Below are positions 8,576 through 17,857 of a DNA stretch of 64,000 nucleotides, one piece after another. Under the pieces are notes generated by a model that did no database searches, was not told the origin of the DNA, and saw nothing but the letters and a program-made list of their open reading frames with translations. The stretch is from Pseudomonas sp. (lineage in GTDB: Bacteria; Pseudomonadota; Gammaproteobacteria; Pseudomonadales; Pseudomonadaceae), in the NCBI RefSeq assembly GCF_017744435.1, contig NZ_JAGIBG010000001.1:62001-126000 (forward strand). Reading direction: 5' to 3'. Numbering within the stretch: the stretch's first letter is position 1; every line of letters starts with the position of its first letter. The position numbers and the translations under genes were made by a program.

Positions 8576-10642
8576 ATGACCCAGCCCGACCCGTCATACC
8601 TCAAATGGCTCGAAGACCGTTCGATGCTCAAGGCCTCGCAGGAGCGCGCCAGGCTGTATTCCGGCCAGTCACGCCTGTGGCAGAACCCCTACGCCGAAGC
8701 CCAGCCACGCCGCGCCACCGAGATCGCCTCGGTATGGTTGACGGTCTACCCCGACGCGATCATCGCCCCCGAAGGCTGCTCGGTACTGGCTGCCCTCGGT
8801 CACGAAGCGCTGTGGAAGCGTCTGTCGGAAATCGGCGTGCAGGGCATCCACACCGGCCCGATCAAGCAGTCTGGCGGTGTGCGCGGGCGTGATTTCACCC
8901 CCAGCATCGACGGCAACTTCGACCGCATCAGCTTTGACATCGACCCGCTCTACGGCAACGAGCAGGAGCTGGTGCAGATGAGCCGCATGGCCGCCGCGCA
9001 CAACGCCGTGACCATCGACGACCTGATCCCCTCGCACACCGGCAAGGGCGCCGACTTTCGCCTGGCCGAGCTGGCCCACGGTGCCTACCCCGGGCTGTAC
9101 CACATGGTCGAGATTCGCGAGGAGGACTGGCCGCTGTTGCCCGATGTGCCCGAGGGCCGCGATGCGGTCAACCTGGCGCCGGCGCTGTGCGATGAACTCA
9201 AGCTGCGCCACTACATCGTCGGCCAACTGCAGCGGGTGATCTTCTTCGAGCCTGGGGTCAAGGAAACCGACTGGAGCGCTACCGCGCCGATTACCGGAGT
9301 CGACGGCAAGACCCGGCGCTGGGTGTACCTGCGCTACTTCAAGGACGGCCAACCGTCACTGAACTGGCTCGACCCCAGCTTCGCGGCCCAGCAGATGATC
9401 ATCGGCGACGCCCTGCACGCGCTGGACTGCCTGGGCGCCCGCGGCCTGCGCCTGGATGCCAACGGCTTTCTCGGCGTGGAGGCCCGCGCCAGCGGCACTG
9501 CCTGGTCGGAAAGCCACCCACTGTCGATCGTCGGCAACCAGCTGATTGGCGGCATGATCCGCAAGGCCGGTGGCTTCAGCTTCCAGGAGCTCAACCTGAC
9601 CCTCGACGATATCGCGCAGATGTCCAAGGGCGGGGCCGACCTGTCCTACGACTTCATCACCCGCCCCGCCTGCCAGCATGCCCTGCTGACTGGCGACACC
9701 GAATTCCTGCGCCTGATGCTCAAGGAGATGCATGCCTTCGGCATCGACCCGGCGTCGTTGATCCACGCCCTGCAGAACCACGATGAACTGACCGTCGAGC
9801 TGGTGCACTTCTGGACCCTGCACGCCCACGACATGTACCTGTACAAGGGCCAGACCCTGCCCGGCGGCATTCTGCGCGAGCACATCCGCGAGGAAATCTA
9901 CGAGCGCCTTTCGGGTGAGCATGCGCCGTACAACCTGCGCTTCGTCACCAACGGCATTGCCTGCACCAGTGTCAGCCTGATCACCGCGGCGCTGGGCATT
10001 CGCGACCTCGAACAGCTCAGCCCGGCGGACATCGCGCTGATCCAGAAGGTGCACCTGTTGCTGGTGATGTACAACGCCATGCAACCGGGCGTGGTGGCGC
10101 TGTCCGGCTGGGACCTGGTCGGCGCCTTGCCGCTGCCGGCCGAGGCGGTGGCCGAGCGCATGCTCGACGGCGATACCCGCTGGATCCACCGGGGCGGCTA
10201 CGACCTGGCCGGGCTCGACCCGCAGGCCGAAGCCTCGGTGCGCGGCATGCCCCGGGCCCGCTCACTGTACGGCAGCCTCGACAGCCAGCTGGACAACCCC
10301 GAGTCGTTCGCCAGCCAGGTGAAGAAGCTGCTGGCCGTGCGCCAGGCCTATGGCATCGCCACCAGCCGCCAGGTGCTGGTGCCCGAGGTCAGCAGCCCGG
10401 GCCTGCTGGTGATGGTGCATGAGCTGCCGGCCGGGCGTGGCATCCAGATCAGCGCGTTGAACTTCGGCCAGGCGGTGATTGCCGAGGAGCTGCAATTGAC
10501 CGGCTTCACCCCGGGGCCGGTGGTGGACATGATCAACGAGACGGTCGAAGGCGACCTGACCGAGGATGGCCGGCTGACTGTCAACCTGGACCCTTATGAG
10601 GCGCTGTGCCTGAGGATCGTGAACAGCAGCGGGCATGTCTGA
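8576..10642 (+). CDS. treS: GH13 trehalose synthase-like (maltose alpha-glucosyltransferase)
   Basis: This 688-residue protein belongs to glycoside hydrolase family 13. The catalytic triad can be placed as D294 in [13 protein letters not shown]338 in GGFSFQELN and D403 in [22 protein letters not shown] near residue 150 is conserved region I in a divergent form. Members related to TreS interconvert maltose and trehalose in the cytoplasm. It lacks the C-terminal maltokinase domain found fused to TreS in many Pseudomonas trehalose/glycogen clusters, and no glg or tre gene is nearby. The start at 8576 follows AGAGGA; earlier in-frame codons fall within the REP pair. REP pairs bracket the gene on both sides, so it is probably monocistronic. 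Exact substrate is uncertain. Confidence 0.75.
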   Translation: MTQPDPSYLKWLEDRSMLKASQERARLYSGQSRLWQNPYAEAQPRRATEIASVWLTVYPDAIIAPEGCSVLAALGHEALWKRLSEIGVQGIHTGPIKQSGGVRGRDFTPSIDGNFDRISFDIDPLYGNEQELVQMSRMAAAHNAVTIDDLIPSHTGKGADFRLAELAHGAYPGLYHMVEIREEDWPLLPDVPEGRDAVNLAPALCDELKLRHYIVGQLQRVIFFEPGVKETDWSATAPITGVDGKTRRWVYLRYFKDGQPSLNWLDPSFAAQQMIIGDALHALDCLGARGLRLDANGFLGVEARASGTAWSESHPLSIVGNQLIGGMIRKAGGFSFQELNLTLDDIAQMSKGGADLSYDFITRPACQHALLTGDTEFLRLMLKEMHAFGIDPASLIHALQNHDELTVELVHFWTLHAHDMYLYKGQTLPGGILREHIREEIYERLSGEHAPYNLRFVTNGIACTSVSLITAALGIRDLEQLSPADIALIQKVHLLLVMYNAMQPGVVALSGWDLVGALPLPAEAVAERMLDGDTRWIHRGGYDLAGLDPQAEASVRGMPRARSLYGSLDSQLDNPESFASQVKKLLAVRQAYGIATSRQVLVPEVSSPGLLVMVHELPAGRGIQISALNFGQAVIAEELQLTGFTPGPVVDMINETVEGDLTEDGRLTVNLDPYEALCLRIVNSSGHV

Positions 10643-10652
10643 AGCCTGAACT

Positions 10653-10746
10653 GGCCTCTTCGCGGGTAAACCCGCTTCCACAGGTATTGCACAAGTCTTG
10701 AAGACTGTGGCGATCCTGTGGGAGCGGGTTTACCCGCGAAGAGGCC
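10653..10746. repeat. REP pair (head-to-head), copy 3
   Basis: Inverted copies lie at 10653-10684 (GGCCTCTTCGCGGGTAAACC and on) and 10715-10746 (CCTGTGGGAGCGGGTTTACC and on), with a 30-bp spacer. This is a third stem variant (GGGTAAACCC). It lies between the treS-like gene and the riboflavin synthase gene. Confidence 0.92.
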
Positions 10747-10824
10747 GGTACAGGCAGCTTGCTTTTGCGGCGCCACGGGCATAGCTTCCTGATGTTTTCC
10801 CTTTCTGTGCCCAGGAGCAACTCC

Positions 10825-11451
10825 ATGTACACCGGCATCGTCCAGGCCGTCCGCCCTCTGCTTGATGTGACCACCTACCCGGGCCACAACCAGTTCACCA
10901 TCGACCTCACCCCGGAGCTGCTCGACGAACTGAAGATTGGTGCCAGCGTCAGTGTCGAGGGCACCTGCCTGTCGGTCACCGAAATCGACGGCACCCAGGT
11001 GAAGTTCGACGCCATGACCGCCACCCTCGAACGCACCAACCTGCGCTGCTTCAAGGCTGGCCAGGGCGTGAATATCGAACGTTCGGCGAAAATGAACGCC
11101 GAAGTCGGCGGCCACCTGATGGCCGGCCACATCGCCACCACCGCTGAGGTGGTCGAGCTGTCGATCAAGGAAACCGGCGCCTTCATCACCTTCCGCATGC
11201 CACCTGAGTGGGGCAAGTACGTGTTCCCGCGCGGTTTCATCGGGGTCAACGGCTGCAGCCTGACCGTCGCCGATGTCGAGGACAACGTGGTGACCATCAA
11301 CCTGATCCCGGAAACCCTGCGCCAGACCACCTTCGCCCGCTACCAGGCCGGCGAGTTGCTGAACATCGAGGTGGACCACCAGACCATGGTGCTGGTGGAC
11401 GTGGTGGAGCGCACGATCAAGAGCACCCTCGCCCGCGAAATGCCGCGCTGA
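10825..11451 (+). CDS. ribE: Riboflavin synthase alpha subunit (paralogue)
   Basis: This 208-residue protein has two lumazine-binding barrels, about residues 1-95 and 96-200. It starts MYTGIVQAV, close to the canonical MFTGI of riboflavin synthase, and carries SVEGTCLSVTEI in barrel one and AEVGGHLMAGHI at the start of barrel two. The enzyme dismutates two 6,7-dimethyl-8-ribityllumazine molecules to riboflavin. It stands outside any rib operon, so it is probably a second copy. The ATG at 10825 follows AGGAG. The position-2 residue is Tyr where the family usually has Phe. No FMN riboswitch could be recognised in the short upstream gap. Confidence 0.82.
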   Translation: MYTGIVQAVRPLLDVTTYPGHNQFTIDLTPELLDELKIGASVSVEGTCLSVTEIDGTQVKFDAMTATLERTNLRCFKAGQGVNIERSAKMNAEVGGHLMAGHIATTAEVVELSIKETGAFITFRMPPEWGKYVFPRGFIGVNGCSLTVADVEDNVVTINLIPETLRQTTFARYQAGELLNIEVDHQTMVLVDVVERTIKSTLAREMPR

Positions 11452-11460
11452 AGCCGGCCC

Positions 11461-12162
11461 ATGCTGCCCAACGCCCTCCCCGCGCGCACGGCCAGGCGCC
11501 TGCGCCTGCAGGTTTTGCGTGGCCGCGTCGGCCTTGGCCTGGTGGCGGGGTTGTCGGTGCTGGCCGGCATGACCGATGCCATCGGCCTGCTGGCGCTGGG
11601 CGATTTCGTCTCGTTCATGAGCGGCAATACCACCCGCCTGGCCGTAGCCATCAGTGAAGCGGACCTGGCCATGGTGCTGCGCCTGAGCGGCGCCGTGCTG
11701 GGTTTCGTGGCCGGCAATGCGCTGGGCGTGCTGCTGGCCCGCGCTTTCCGGCGCCGGGCGTGGCCGGTGTTGCTGGTGGTCGCGGCACTGCTGGCCTGCG
11801 CCGCATTGTGGCCCTTCGCTGCAACCTTCCCGGCACTGCTGGCCGCCACCCTGGCCATGGGCATGATCAATGCGGTGGTGGAACAGGTGAACGGCCTGCC
11901 CATCGGCCTGACCTACGTCACCGGTGCCCTGTCGCGCTTCGGCCGCGGCCTGGGGCGTTGGTTGCTGGGCGAGCGGCGCAACGGCTGGCGGGTGCAACTG
12001 GTGCCCTGGGCCGGCATGCTGCTGGGCGCCGCCCTCGGCGCCTGGCTGCAACAGCACCTGGGCTTGCAGGCGATGGCAGGCAGTGCTGCGCTGGCCTGCC
12101 TGCTGGCGCTGGTGTCGCGGTTCATCCCCCGCTCGTGGCAGCGCGGCTACATGCCGCGCTGA
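11461..12162 (+). CDS. DUF1275 (YoaK-type) membrane protein
   Basis: This 233-residue inner-membrane protein has about six hydrophobic segments and the DUF1275 signature FMSGNTTRLA after TM1. Biochemical function of this family is not established. It begins 9 bp after the riboflavin synthase stop codon, so it is probably cotranscribed with it, and it has no strong Shine-Dalgarno of its own. It converges with the ProP gene at 12166, leaving only three bases between the stops. No regulatory site is visible. Confidence 0.75.
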   Translation: MLPNALPARTARRLRLQVLRGRVGLGLVAGLSVLAGMTDAIGLLALGDFVSFMSGNTTRLAVAISEADLAMVLRLSGAVLGFVAGNALGVLLARAFRRRAWPVLLVVAALLACAALWPFAATFPALLAATLAMGMINAVVEQVNGLPIGLTYVTGALSRFGRGLGRWLLGERRNGWRVQLVPWAGMLLGAALGAWLQQHLGLQAMAGSAALACLLALVSRFIPRSWQRGYMPR

Positions 12163-12165
12163 GCC

Positions 12166-13668
12166 TCACTCGATGCGTGGGTGCTGCTGCACCAGCAGCT
12201 TGCGCTTGGCCTCGAGCTCGGCGATCTGCGCGTCGATGTCTTCGATCTTCTGCTCGATGTTGTCGTGGTGCTCCTGCAGCAGTTCGCGCGCTTCTTCGAT
12301 GTCCGACGCCGCAGGCGCTGCGCCGCGCAGCGGCTTGTTGGCGGTTTCCTTCATGGTCAGGCCGGTGACCAGGCCAACCACGGCAATCACCATCAGGTAG
12401 TACGCCGGCATGTACAGGTTGCCGCTGCTTTCCACCAACCAGGCGGCGAGGGTCGGGGTCAGGCCGGCGATCAGCACCGAGATGTTGAAGGCGCTGGCCA
12501 GGGCGCTGTAGCGGATGTGCGTAGGGAACATCGCCGGCAAGGTGGACGCCATCACGCCGATGAAGAAGTTCAGCAGCACGGCGATGATCAGCAGGCCGGA
12601 GAAGATCAGCCCGAGCGCGCCGCTGTTGATCAGCATGAACGCCGGGATCGCCAGGGCGAACAGCCCGACACTGCCCACCACGATGAACGGGCGGCGGCCG
12701 TACTTGTCGCTCATCAGGCCGATGATCGGTTGCACGAACAGCATGCCGACCATGATCGCGATGATGATCAGCACGCCATGGTCTTCGCTGTAGTGCAGGT
12801 TGTGTGACAGGTAGCTGGGCATGTAGGTGAGCAGCATGTAGTAGGTGACGTTGGTGGCGATCACCACGCCGATGCAGGTCACCAGGCTGCGCCAGTGCTG
12901 GGTGGCGACCTCCTTGAACGACACCTTCGGCCCCGAGGCCAGGCCCTCGCGGTCACCCTGCTCAAGCTTGTCCACGTGCTGCTGGAATGCCGGGGTTTCC
13001 TCCAGCGCATGGCGCAAATAGAGGCCGATGATACCCAGCGGCAAGGCCAGGAAGAATGGCAGGCGCCAGCCCCATTCGAGGAATTTCTCTTCGCCGATAA
13101 CGGTGGAAATCAGCACCACCACACCCGCACCCAGCACGAAGCCGGCAATCGAGCCAAAGTCCAGCCAGCTGCCGAGGAAGCCGCGCTTGCGGTCCGGGGC
13201 GTACTCGGCGACGAAGATCGATGCCCCGGTGTACTCCCCGCCCACCGAGAAGCCCTGGGCCATCTTTGCCAGCAACAGCAGGATCGGCGCCCAGATACCA
13301 ATCGAGGCGTAGGACGGTATCAGGCCGATGGCGAAGGTGCTCAGCGACATGATCACGATGGTCGCGGCAAGAATCTTCTGCCGCCCGAAGCGGTCGCCCA
13401 GGGCGCCGAAGAACAGCCCGCCCAGCGGGCGGATCAGGAACGGCACCGAGAACGTGGCCAGCGCCGCGATCATCTGCACGCTCGGGTCGGCATTGGGAAA
13501 GAACACCTTGCCCAGGGCGAAGGCGACGAAGCCATACACGCCGAAGTCGAACCACTCCATGGCGTTGCCCAGTGCGGCGGCGGTGATCGCCTTACGCATC
13601 TTGGCATCGTCGACGATGGTGATGTCCTTGAGGCCGATCGGCTGGACGCTTTTCTTGCGAGATTTCAT
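12166..13668 (-). CDS. proP: ProP-type proline/betaine:H+ symporter (MFS) with C-terminal coiled coil
   Basis: This 500-residue MFS transporter has the metabolite:H+ symporter family features ALGNAMEWFDFGVYGF in TM1 and GDRFGRQKILAAT in loop 2-3, plus twelve predicted membrane spans. The last about 45 residues (IEEARELLQEHHDNIEQKIE and on) form a heptad-rich, charged helix like the C-terminal coiled coil of E. coli ProP that tunes osmotic activation. It should import compatible solutes such as proline and glycine betaine across the inner membrane. The N-terminal region before TM1 is also ProP-like. It stands alone, divergent from the amine oxidase gene at 13890. Confidence 0.85.
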   Translation of the reverse strand: MKSRKKSVQPIGLKDITIVDDAKMRKAITAAALGNAMEWFDFGVYGFVAFALGKVFFPNADPSVQMIAALATFSVPFLIRPLGGLFFGALGDRFGRQKILAATIVIMSLSTFAIGLIPSYASIGIWAPILLLLAKMAQGFSVGGEYTGASIFVAEYAPDRKRGFLGSWLDFGSIAGFVLGAGVVVLISTVIGEEKFLEWGWRLPFFLALPLGIIGLYLRHALEETPAFQQHVDKLEQGDREGLASGPKVSFKEVATQHWRSLVTCIGVVIATNVTYYMLLTYMPSYLSHNLHYSEDHGVLIIIAIMVGMLFVQPIIGLMSDKYGRRPFIVVGSVGLFALAIPAFMLINSGALGLIFSGLLIIAVLLNFFIGVMASTLPAMFPTHIRYSALASAFNISVLIAGLTPTLAAWLVESSGNLYMPAYYLMVIAVVGLVTGLTMKETANKPLRGAAPAASDIEEARELLQEHHDNIEQKIEDIDAQIAELEAKRKLLVQQHPRIE

Positions 13669-13889
13669 GCCCGTATCCCTGTCGCTGAAGGCTCTAAGGG
13701 ATCAGATACAACGGGACACTAAATAATTCAGCGCTCAGTGATTTTTTGTGCCTGGTAGGAATCGAAGCGGAAAAAACGAATAGTAGACAATTTGTATAAT
13801 GTCGATAGACAATGACAAAATGTCGCACTCGAAGGCCGATGTGCCACCGCGGCATGCAAGCGTGCAAGATCGTTAACCGGAGTAGATAA
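13669..13889. promoter_or_regulatory. Divergent promoter region proP / FAD oxidoreductase with direct repeats on a TATAAT box
   Basis: The 221-bp gap is AT-rich compared with its surroundings. A perfect TATAAT lies at 13795-13800, oriented toward the gene at 13890. Two imperfect direct repeats of the form TAGACAAT-N5/6-AATGTCG occupy 13784-13804 and 13806-13825, overlapping and following this -10 box. A repressor binding there would block transcription. No convincing -35 box was found. Confidence 0.5.
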
Positions 13890-15209
13890 ATGCAAAAAGT
13901 AACTTCGCTGCCTGGCGATGACGCCCGTCCGGGCTGGTACCACACCAGCCCCAAGCGTCAGCCACGTCCGGGCCATTCGGGTCGCAAGGAAGCGCGCTGG
14001 ACCATCGTCGGTGCCGGCCTGACCGGTCTGGCAGCGGCGCGCCAGATGGCGTTGAACTTCCCCAATGAAGAGATCGTGCTGGTCGAGGCCCAGGAAGTCG
14101 GCTTTGGCTCCGCCGGCCGCAACGCCGGTTTCGCCATCGATGTGCCCCACGACATCGGTGCCAAGGACTACATTGGCGATGTCACCACCGCGACCAAGAT
14201 CCTGCGCCTGAACACCCTCGGCCAGGACTACTTGCGCGCGATCGTCGAGCGCAACGGCATCGACTGCCAGATGTCCGACTCCGGCAAGTACCAGGCGGCC
14301 GTCGGCGCCAAGGGCATCGCCATCCTCGAGGCCTACCGCAGCGGCCTGGAGAAGATCGGCTGCAGCTCCACCCTGATCGACGAGCAGGACCTGCCCGCGC
14401 ACATCGGCACCTCGTACTACAAGAAGGCCCTGCACATCCCCGGCACCTTGCTGCTGCAGCCGTCGGCACTGGTCAAGGGCCTGGCCGACCACCTGCCGGC
14501 CAACGTCACCCTGTACGAAAACACCCCGATCACCTCGATCGACCAGGGCGAGCGCATCACCCTGGTGCACGAGCGCGGCAGCATCGTCACCGACAAGCTG
14601 ATCCTGGCCAACAACGGCTTCGCCTCGGCCTTCGGCTTCCTCAAGGGTCGCCTGCTGCCGACGTTCCTGTACGCCAGCCTCAGCCGCCAGCTGACCGAGG
14701 AAGAACAGGCCCGCCTGGGTGGCCAGCCGGTGTGGGGCGTGATCCCGGCGCACCCGTTCGGCAGCACCGTGCGGCGTACCGCCGACAACCGCATCCTGAT
14801 CCGCAACAGCTTCAACTTCTACCCGGACGGCCGCCCGCGCGCCAATGCCCTGCAAAGCCACCTGCCAACCCACCGCAAGTCGTTCGAGCGGCGCTTCCCG
14901 ATGCTCGGCAACGTCGAGTTCGAATACTCCTGGAGCGGTGCCATCTGCCTGTCGGAAAACCACGAAGGCTTCTTCGGCCAGCTGGCACCGAACGTGTACG
15001 GCGCACTGTGCTGCAACGGCCTGGGCATCACCCGTGGCACGGCCACGGGCAAGCTGCTGGCCGACTGGCTGCTGGGCGAGCGCAACGAGCACATCGACTT
15101 CCTGCTGTCCTCGCCCGGCCCGAACAAGACTCCGCCGCAACCGTTCCTGTCGATCGGCGTGAACTCGGTGCTCAAGTGGGGCCAGTTCCGCGCCGGCCTG
15201 GAAGTCTGA
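13890..15209 (+). CDS. FAD-dependent amine/amino-acid oxidase (DadA/PuuB-like)
   Basis: This 439-residue protein is a DAO-superfamily flavoenzyme. Residues 37-54 carry TIVGAGLTGLAAARQM (FAD Rossmann motif), and GFGSAGRNAGFAIDV near residue 80 is the second FAD-binding motif seen in PuuB, OrdL and related amine oxidases. Such enzymes oxidise secondary amines or N-substituted amino acids. The substrate cannot be read from sequence. It has a non-family N-terminal extension of about 35 basic residues. The downstream MFS gene (63-bp gap) is probably in the same operon and would import the substrate. Confidence 0.8.
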   Translation: MQKVTSLPGDDARPGWYHTSPKRQPRPGHSGRKEARWTIVGAGLTGLAAARQMALNFPNEEIVLVEAQEVGFGSAGRNAGFAIDVPHDIGAKDYIGDVTTATKILRLNTLGQDYLRAIVERNGIDCQMSDSGKYQAAVGAKGIAILEAYRSGLEKIGCSSTLIDEQDLPAHIGTSYYKKALHIPGTLLLQPSALVKGLADHLPANVTLYENTPITSIDQGERITLVHERGSIVTDKLILANNGFASAFGFLKGRLLPTFLYASLSRQLTEEEQARLGGQPVWGVIPAHPFGSTVRRTADNRILIRNSFNFYPDGRPRANALQSHLPTHRKSFERRFPMLGNVEFEYSWSGAICLSENHEGFFGQLAPNVYGALCCNGLGITRGTATGKLLADWLLGERNEHIDFLLSSPGPNKTPPQPFLSIGVNSVLKWGQFRAGLEV

Positions 15210-15272
15210 CCCGGCGGGCCGAAAGCGCCCGCCACTGCCTGTATTGCATCACCCACAGATCAAGAGAGAATC

Positions 15273-16607
15273 ATGCGTTCCACTGCCCCACCCGTCATGA
15301 TCGACGACGTTGAAATCAACCGCTTCCACCAACTGCTCACCCTGCGTACCGGGCTGGGCTGGGTAATGGTCGGCTACATCCTCAGCATCATCGGCGTCGC
15401 CACCATCCCGATGTCCGCGGCTCTGCAACTGAGCGGCTTCTGGCAAGGCATGGTCGCCGCCATGGCCCTGCTCGGCGTGTTCGCTGGCGGTTTCTTCGGC
15501 GGCTGGCTGACCGACCGCATGGGCCGGCAGAAGCTGTTCTTCGTCGCCCCGGCAATCGTCCTGCTGTCGTCCATCGCCATGCTCTGGGTTCAGGACCCGC
15601 TGGCCCTGTCGCTGCTGCGCCTGTGCTGCGGCCTGGCAGTCGGCATCGAATACACCGCGGCCGGTTCGCTGCTGACCGAGTTCATCCCGCAGAAATCCCG
15701 TGGCTCGCGCCTGTCGCTGCTGACCGTGCTGTGGTTCGTCGGCGCCGCGCTGGCCTACATCGCCGGCAACTTCATGCTGGCCGACGCCGGCCCTGAACAA
15801 TGGCGCACCGTGATGGCCAGCCCGGCGATCATTGCCGGCCTGCTGTTGCTGGCCCGCCTGGGCACCCCGGAATCACCGCGCTGGCTGCTGAGCAAGGGCC
15901 GCCGCCAGGAAGCCGAACAGGTGATCCGCCAGGTCTACGGCGCGGCGTTTTCGCTGCGCAACATCAGCGATGACGCCGCCTCGGGCAAGGCGATGTCGTT
16001 CGTCGACGCGCTGCGCGCCGGCTATGGCAAGCGCATCTTCTTCGTGGTGATGTTCTGGGCCTGCGCGGTGATCCCGCTGTTCGCCGTGTACGCCTTCGTG
16101 CCCAAGCTGTTCCAGGCCCTGAAGCTGACCGGCAACCTGGCCGCCTACGGTTCGATGGGCATCACCCTGATCCTGGTGATCGGCTGCTGCGTCGCCACCT
16201 GGCTGATCAACTACCTGGGCCGGCGCACCATCATCATCCACAGCTTCCTGTGGTCGGGCCTGGCGCTGCTGGGCCTGGGGCTGTTCCCGGATGCCCAGGG
16301 CTGGGTGGTGCTGTCGCTGTTCGGCGCCTATGCGCTGTTCATCGGCGGCGCCCAGGTGCTGGAGTTCGTCTACCCGAACGAGCTGTTCCCCACCGAGATC
16401 CGCGCCTTCGCGGTCGGCATGGGCGCCTCGCTGGCCGCCTTCAGCTCGGCCATCGGCACCTGGCTGGTACCGATCTCGCTGGAGCAGTTCGGCATCGCCA
16501 ACACCATGTTCGCGGCCACGGCGATCACCATGCTCGGCCTTGCGGTCTCGCTGGTGCTGGCACCGGAGACCAGGTCGATGAGCCTGCAGGAAGCGGCAGC
16601 GCTGTAA
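15273..16607 (+). CDS. MFS transporter, probably cotranscribed with the FAD oxidoreductase
   Basis: This 444-residue inner-membrane protein has twelve hydrophobic segments, loop 2-3 motif LTDRMGRQKLFF, and the GTPESPRWLLSKGR motif after TM6 that is typical of sugar-porter and organic-ion MFS members. The start follows AAGAGAG. It lies 63 bp after the oxidoreductase gene at 13890 and ends at a strong bidirectional terminator. Import of the amine-type substrate of its neighbour is an inference. Confidence 0.8.
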   Translation: MRSTAPPVMIDDVEINRFHQLLTLRTGLGWVMVGYILSIIGVATIPMSAALQLSGFWQGMVAAMALLGVFAGGFFGGWLTDRMGRQKLFFVAPAIVLLSSIAMLWVQDPLALSLLRLCCGLAVGIEYTAAGSLLTEFIPQKSRGSRLSLLTVLWFVGAALAYIAGNFMLADAGPEQWRTVMASPAIIAGLLLLARLGTPESPRWLLSKGRRQEAEQVIRQVYGAAFSLRNISDDAASGKAMSFVDALRAGYGKRIFFVVMFWACAVIPLFAVYAFVPKLFQALKLTGNLAAYGSMGITLILVIGCCVATWLINYLGRRTIIIHSFLWSGLALLGLGLFPDAQGWVVLSLFGAYALFIGGAQVLEFVYPNELFPTEIRAFAVGMGASLAAFSSAIGTWLVPISLEQFGIANTMFAATAITMLGLAVSLVLAPETRSMSLQEAAAL

Positions 16608-16626
16608 ACTGCCACCTTTCGCGCAG

Positions 16627-16660
16627 AAAAAAGCCGCTGCAATTGCAGCGGCTTTTTTTT
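16627..16660. terminator. Bidirectional rho-independent terminator
   Basis: GCCGCTGC-AATT-GCAGCGGC (16633-16652) forms a perfect 8-bp stem with a 4-base loop. It is flanked by a run of A on the left and eight T on the right, so it can terminate both the MFS gene at 15273 and the convergent hemB. Confidence 0.93.
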
Positions 16661-16668
16661 GCCTTCGA

Positions 16669-17643
16669 TCAGATCCCTTCGCGGGCCAGGTCCATGGCGA
16701 AGTAGGTCAGGATCAGGTCGGCACCGGCACGCTTGATCGCGCCGATGCTTTCACGCACCACCCGGCCTTCGTCGATGGCACCGGCCAGGCCACCGAACTT
16801 GATCATCGCGTACTCGCCGCTCACCTGGTACGCCGCCAGCGGCAGGCGCGAGGCGGCGCGGATGTCGGCGATCACGTCGAGGTAGGCACCAGCCGGCTTG
16901 ACCATCAGCACATCGGCCCCTTCCTGCTCGTCGAGCAGCGACTCACGCACCGCTTCGCGGCGGTTCATCGGGTTCATCTGGTAGCTCTTGCGGTCGCCCT
17001 TGAGCGCGGTGCCGCCCGCTTCACGGAACGGGCCATACAGCGACGAGGCGAACTTGGTGGAATAGGCCATGATCGCCGTGTCGTGGAAGCCGGCACCGTC
17101 CAGGGCACTGCGGATGGCCTGCACCTGGCCGTCCATCGCCGCCGACGGGGCGATGAAGTCGGCACCGGCAGCGGCGGCGATGACCGCTTGCTTGCCCAGG
17201 TTGGCCAGGGTAGCGTCGTTGTCCACGCCGTGGTCGTGCAGCACGCCGCAGTGGCCGTGGCTGGTGTATTCGCAGAAGCAGGTGTCGGACATCACGATCA
17301 TTTCCGGCACGGTGTCCTTGCAGATCCGCGACATGCGCGCGACCAGGCCGTTCTCGTTCCAGGTGTCGCTGCCGGTGGCATCCAGGTTGTGCGACACACC
17401 GAAGGTCATCACCGACTTGATGCCGGCACGGGCATAGCGCTCGATTTCCTGGGCCAGCAGTTTTTCCGGAATGCGGTTGACGCCCGGCATGCTGGTGATC
17501 GGCACGAAGTCATCGATGCCTTCCTCGACGAAGATCGGCAGGATCAGGTCTTCCAGGCGGAATTCGGTTTCCTGGAAGATCGTGCGCAGGGATTCGTTCT
17601 GGCGCAGGCGGCGGGGACGAACGGAAGGGAAACGGTTGGACAT
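16669..17643 (-). CDS. hemB: Delta-aminolevulinic acid dehydratase (porphobilinogen synthase), zinc type
   Basis: This 324-residue enzyme condenses two 5-aminolevulinate molecules to porphobilinogen in haem synthesis. The two active-site lysines are K197 in [12 protein letters not shown] and K249 in [12 protein letters not shown]. The metal site reads [16 protein letters not shown], with cysteines 122, 124 and 132, which is the zinc-binding arrangement of the E. coli enzyme. The Pseudomonas aeruginosa enzyme known from the literature is magnesium-dependent and lacks these cysteines, so this copy is probably a second HemB. It stands alone, convergent with the MFS gene across a shared terminator. 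Confidence 0.93.
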   Translation of the reverse strand: MSNRFPSVRPRRLRQNESLRTIFQETEFRLEDLILPIFVEEGIDDFVPITSMPGVNRIPEKLLAQEIERYARAGIKSVMTFGVSHNLDATGSDTWNENGLVARMSRICKDTVPEMIVMSDTCFCEYTSHGHCGVLHDHGVDNDATLANLGKQAVIAAAAGADFIAPSAAMDGQVQAIRSALDGAGFHDTAIMAYSTKFASSLYGPFREAGGTALKGDRKSYQMNPMNRREAVRESLLDEQEGADVLMVKPAGAYLDVIADIRAASRLPLAAYQVSGEYAMIKFGGLAGAIDEGRVVRESIGAIKRAGADLILTYFAMDLAREGI

Positions 17644-17770
17644 GACAGCTCCAGGGCATTTTTAACGGCGTATACCTTATGCCTGTCGCGCGCCAGTGAA
17701 AAGGCCAGAAGACGAGATTATGTGTTGCGTCAAACGCAATGGCCGAAATTTGCCTCTGCCGGCCCTGTGG

Positions 17771-17823
17771 TCACCCTTTGCACCGCGCCCTCAATGTGCA
17801 AGCGTCCATCGTACAAAGGGTGA
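17771..17823. other. 10-bp inverted repeat between hemB and an orphan gene
   Basis: TCACCCTTTG (17771-17780) and CAAAGGGTGA (17814-17823) form a perfect dyad with a 33-bp loop, in the gap upstream of hemB and downstream of the orphan gene at 17858. There is no T-run, so a simple terminator is unlikely. A protein-binding site or structured RNA is possible. Confidence 0.4.
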
Positions 17824-17857
17824 TCAACGACTCAGGTGACCAGTATGCGCAAAACTG

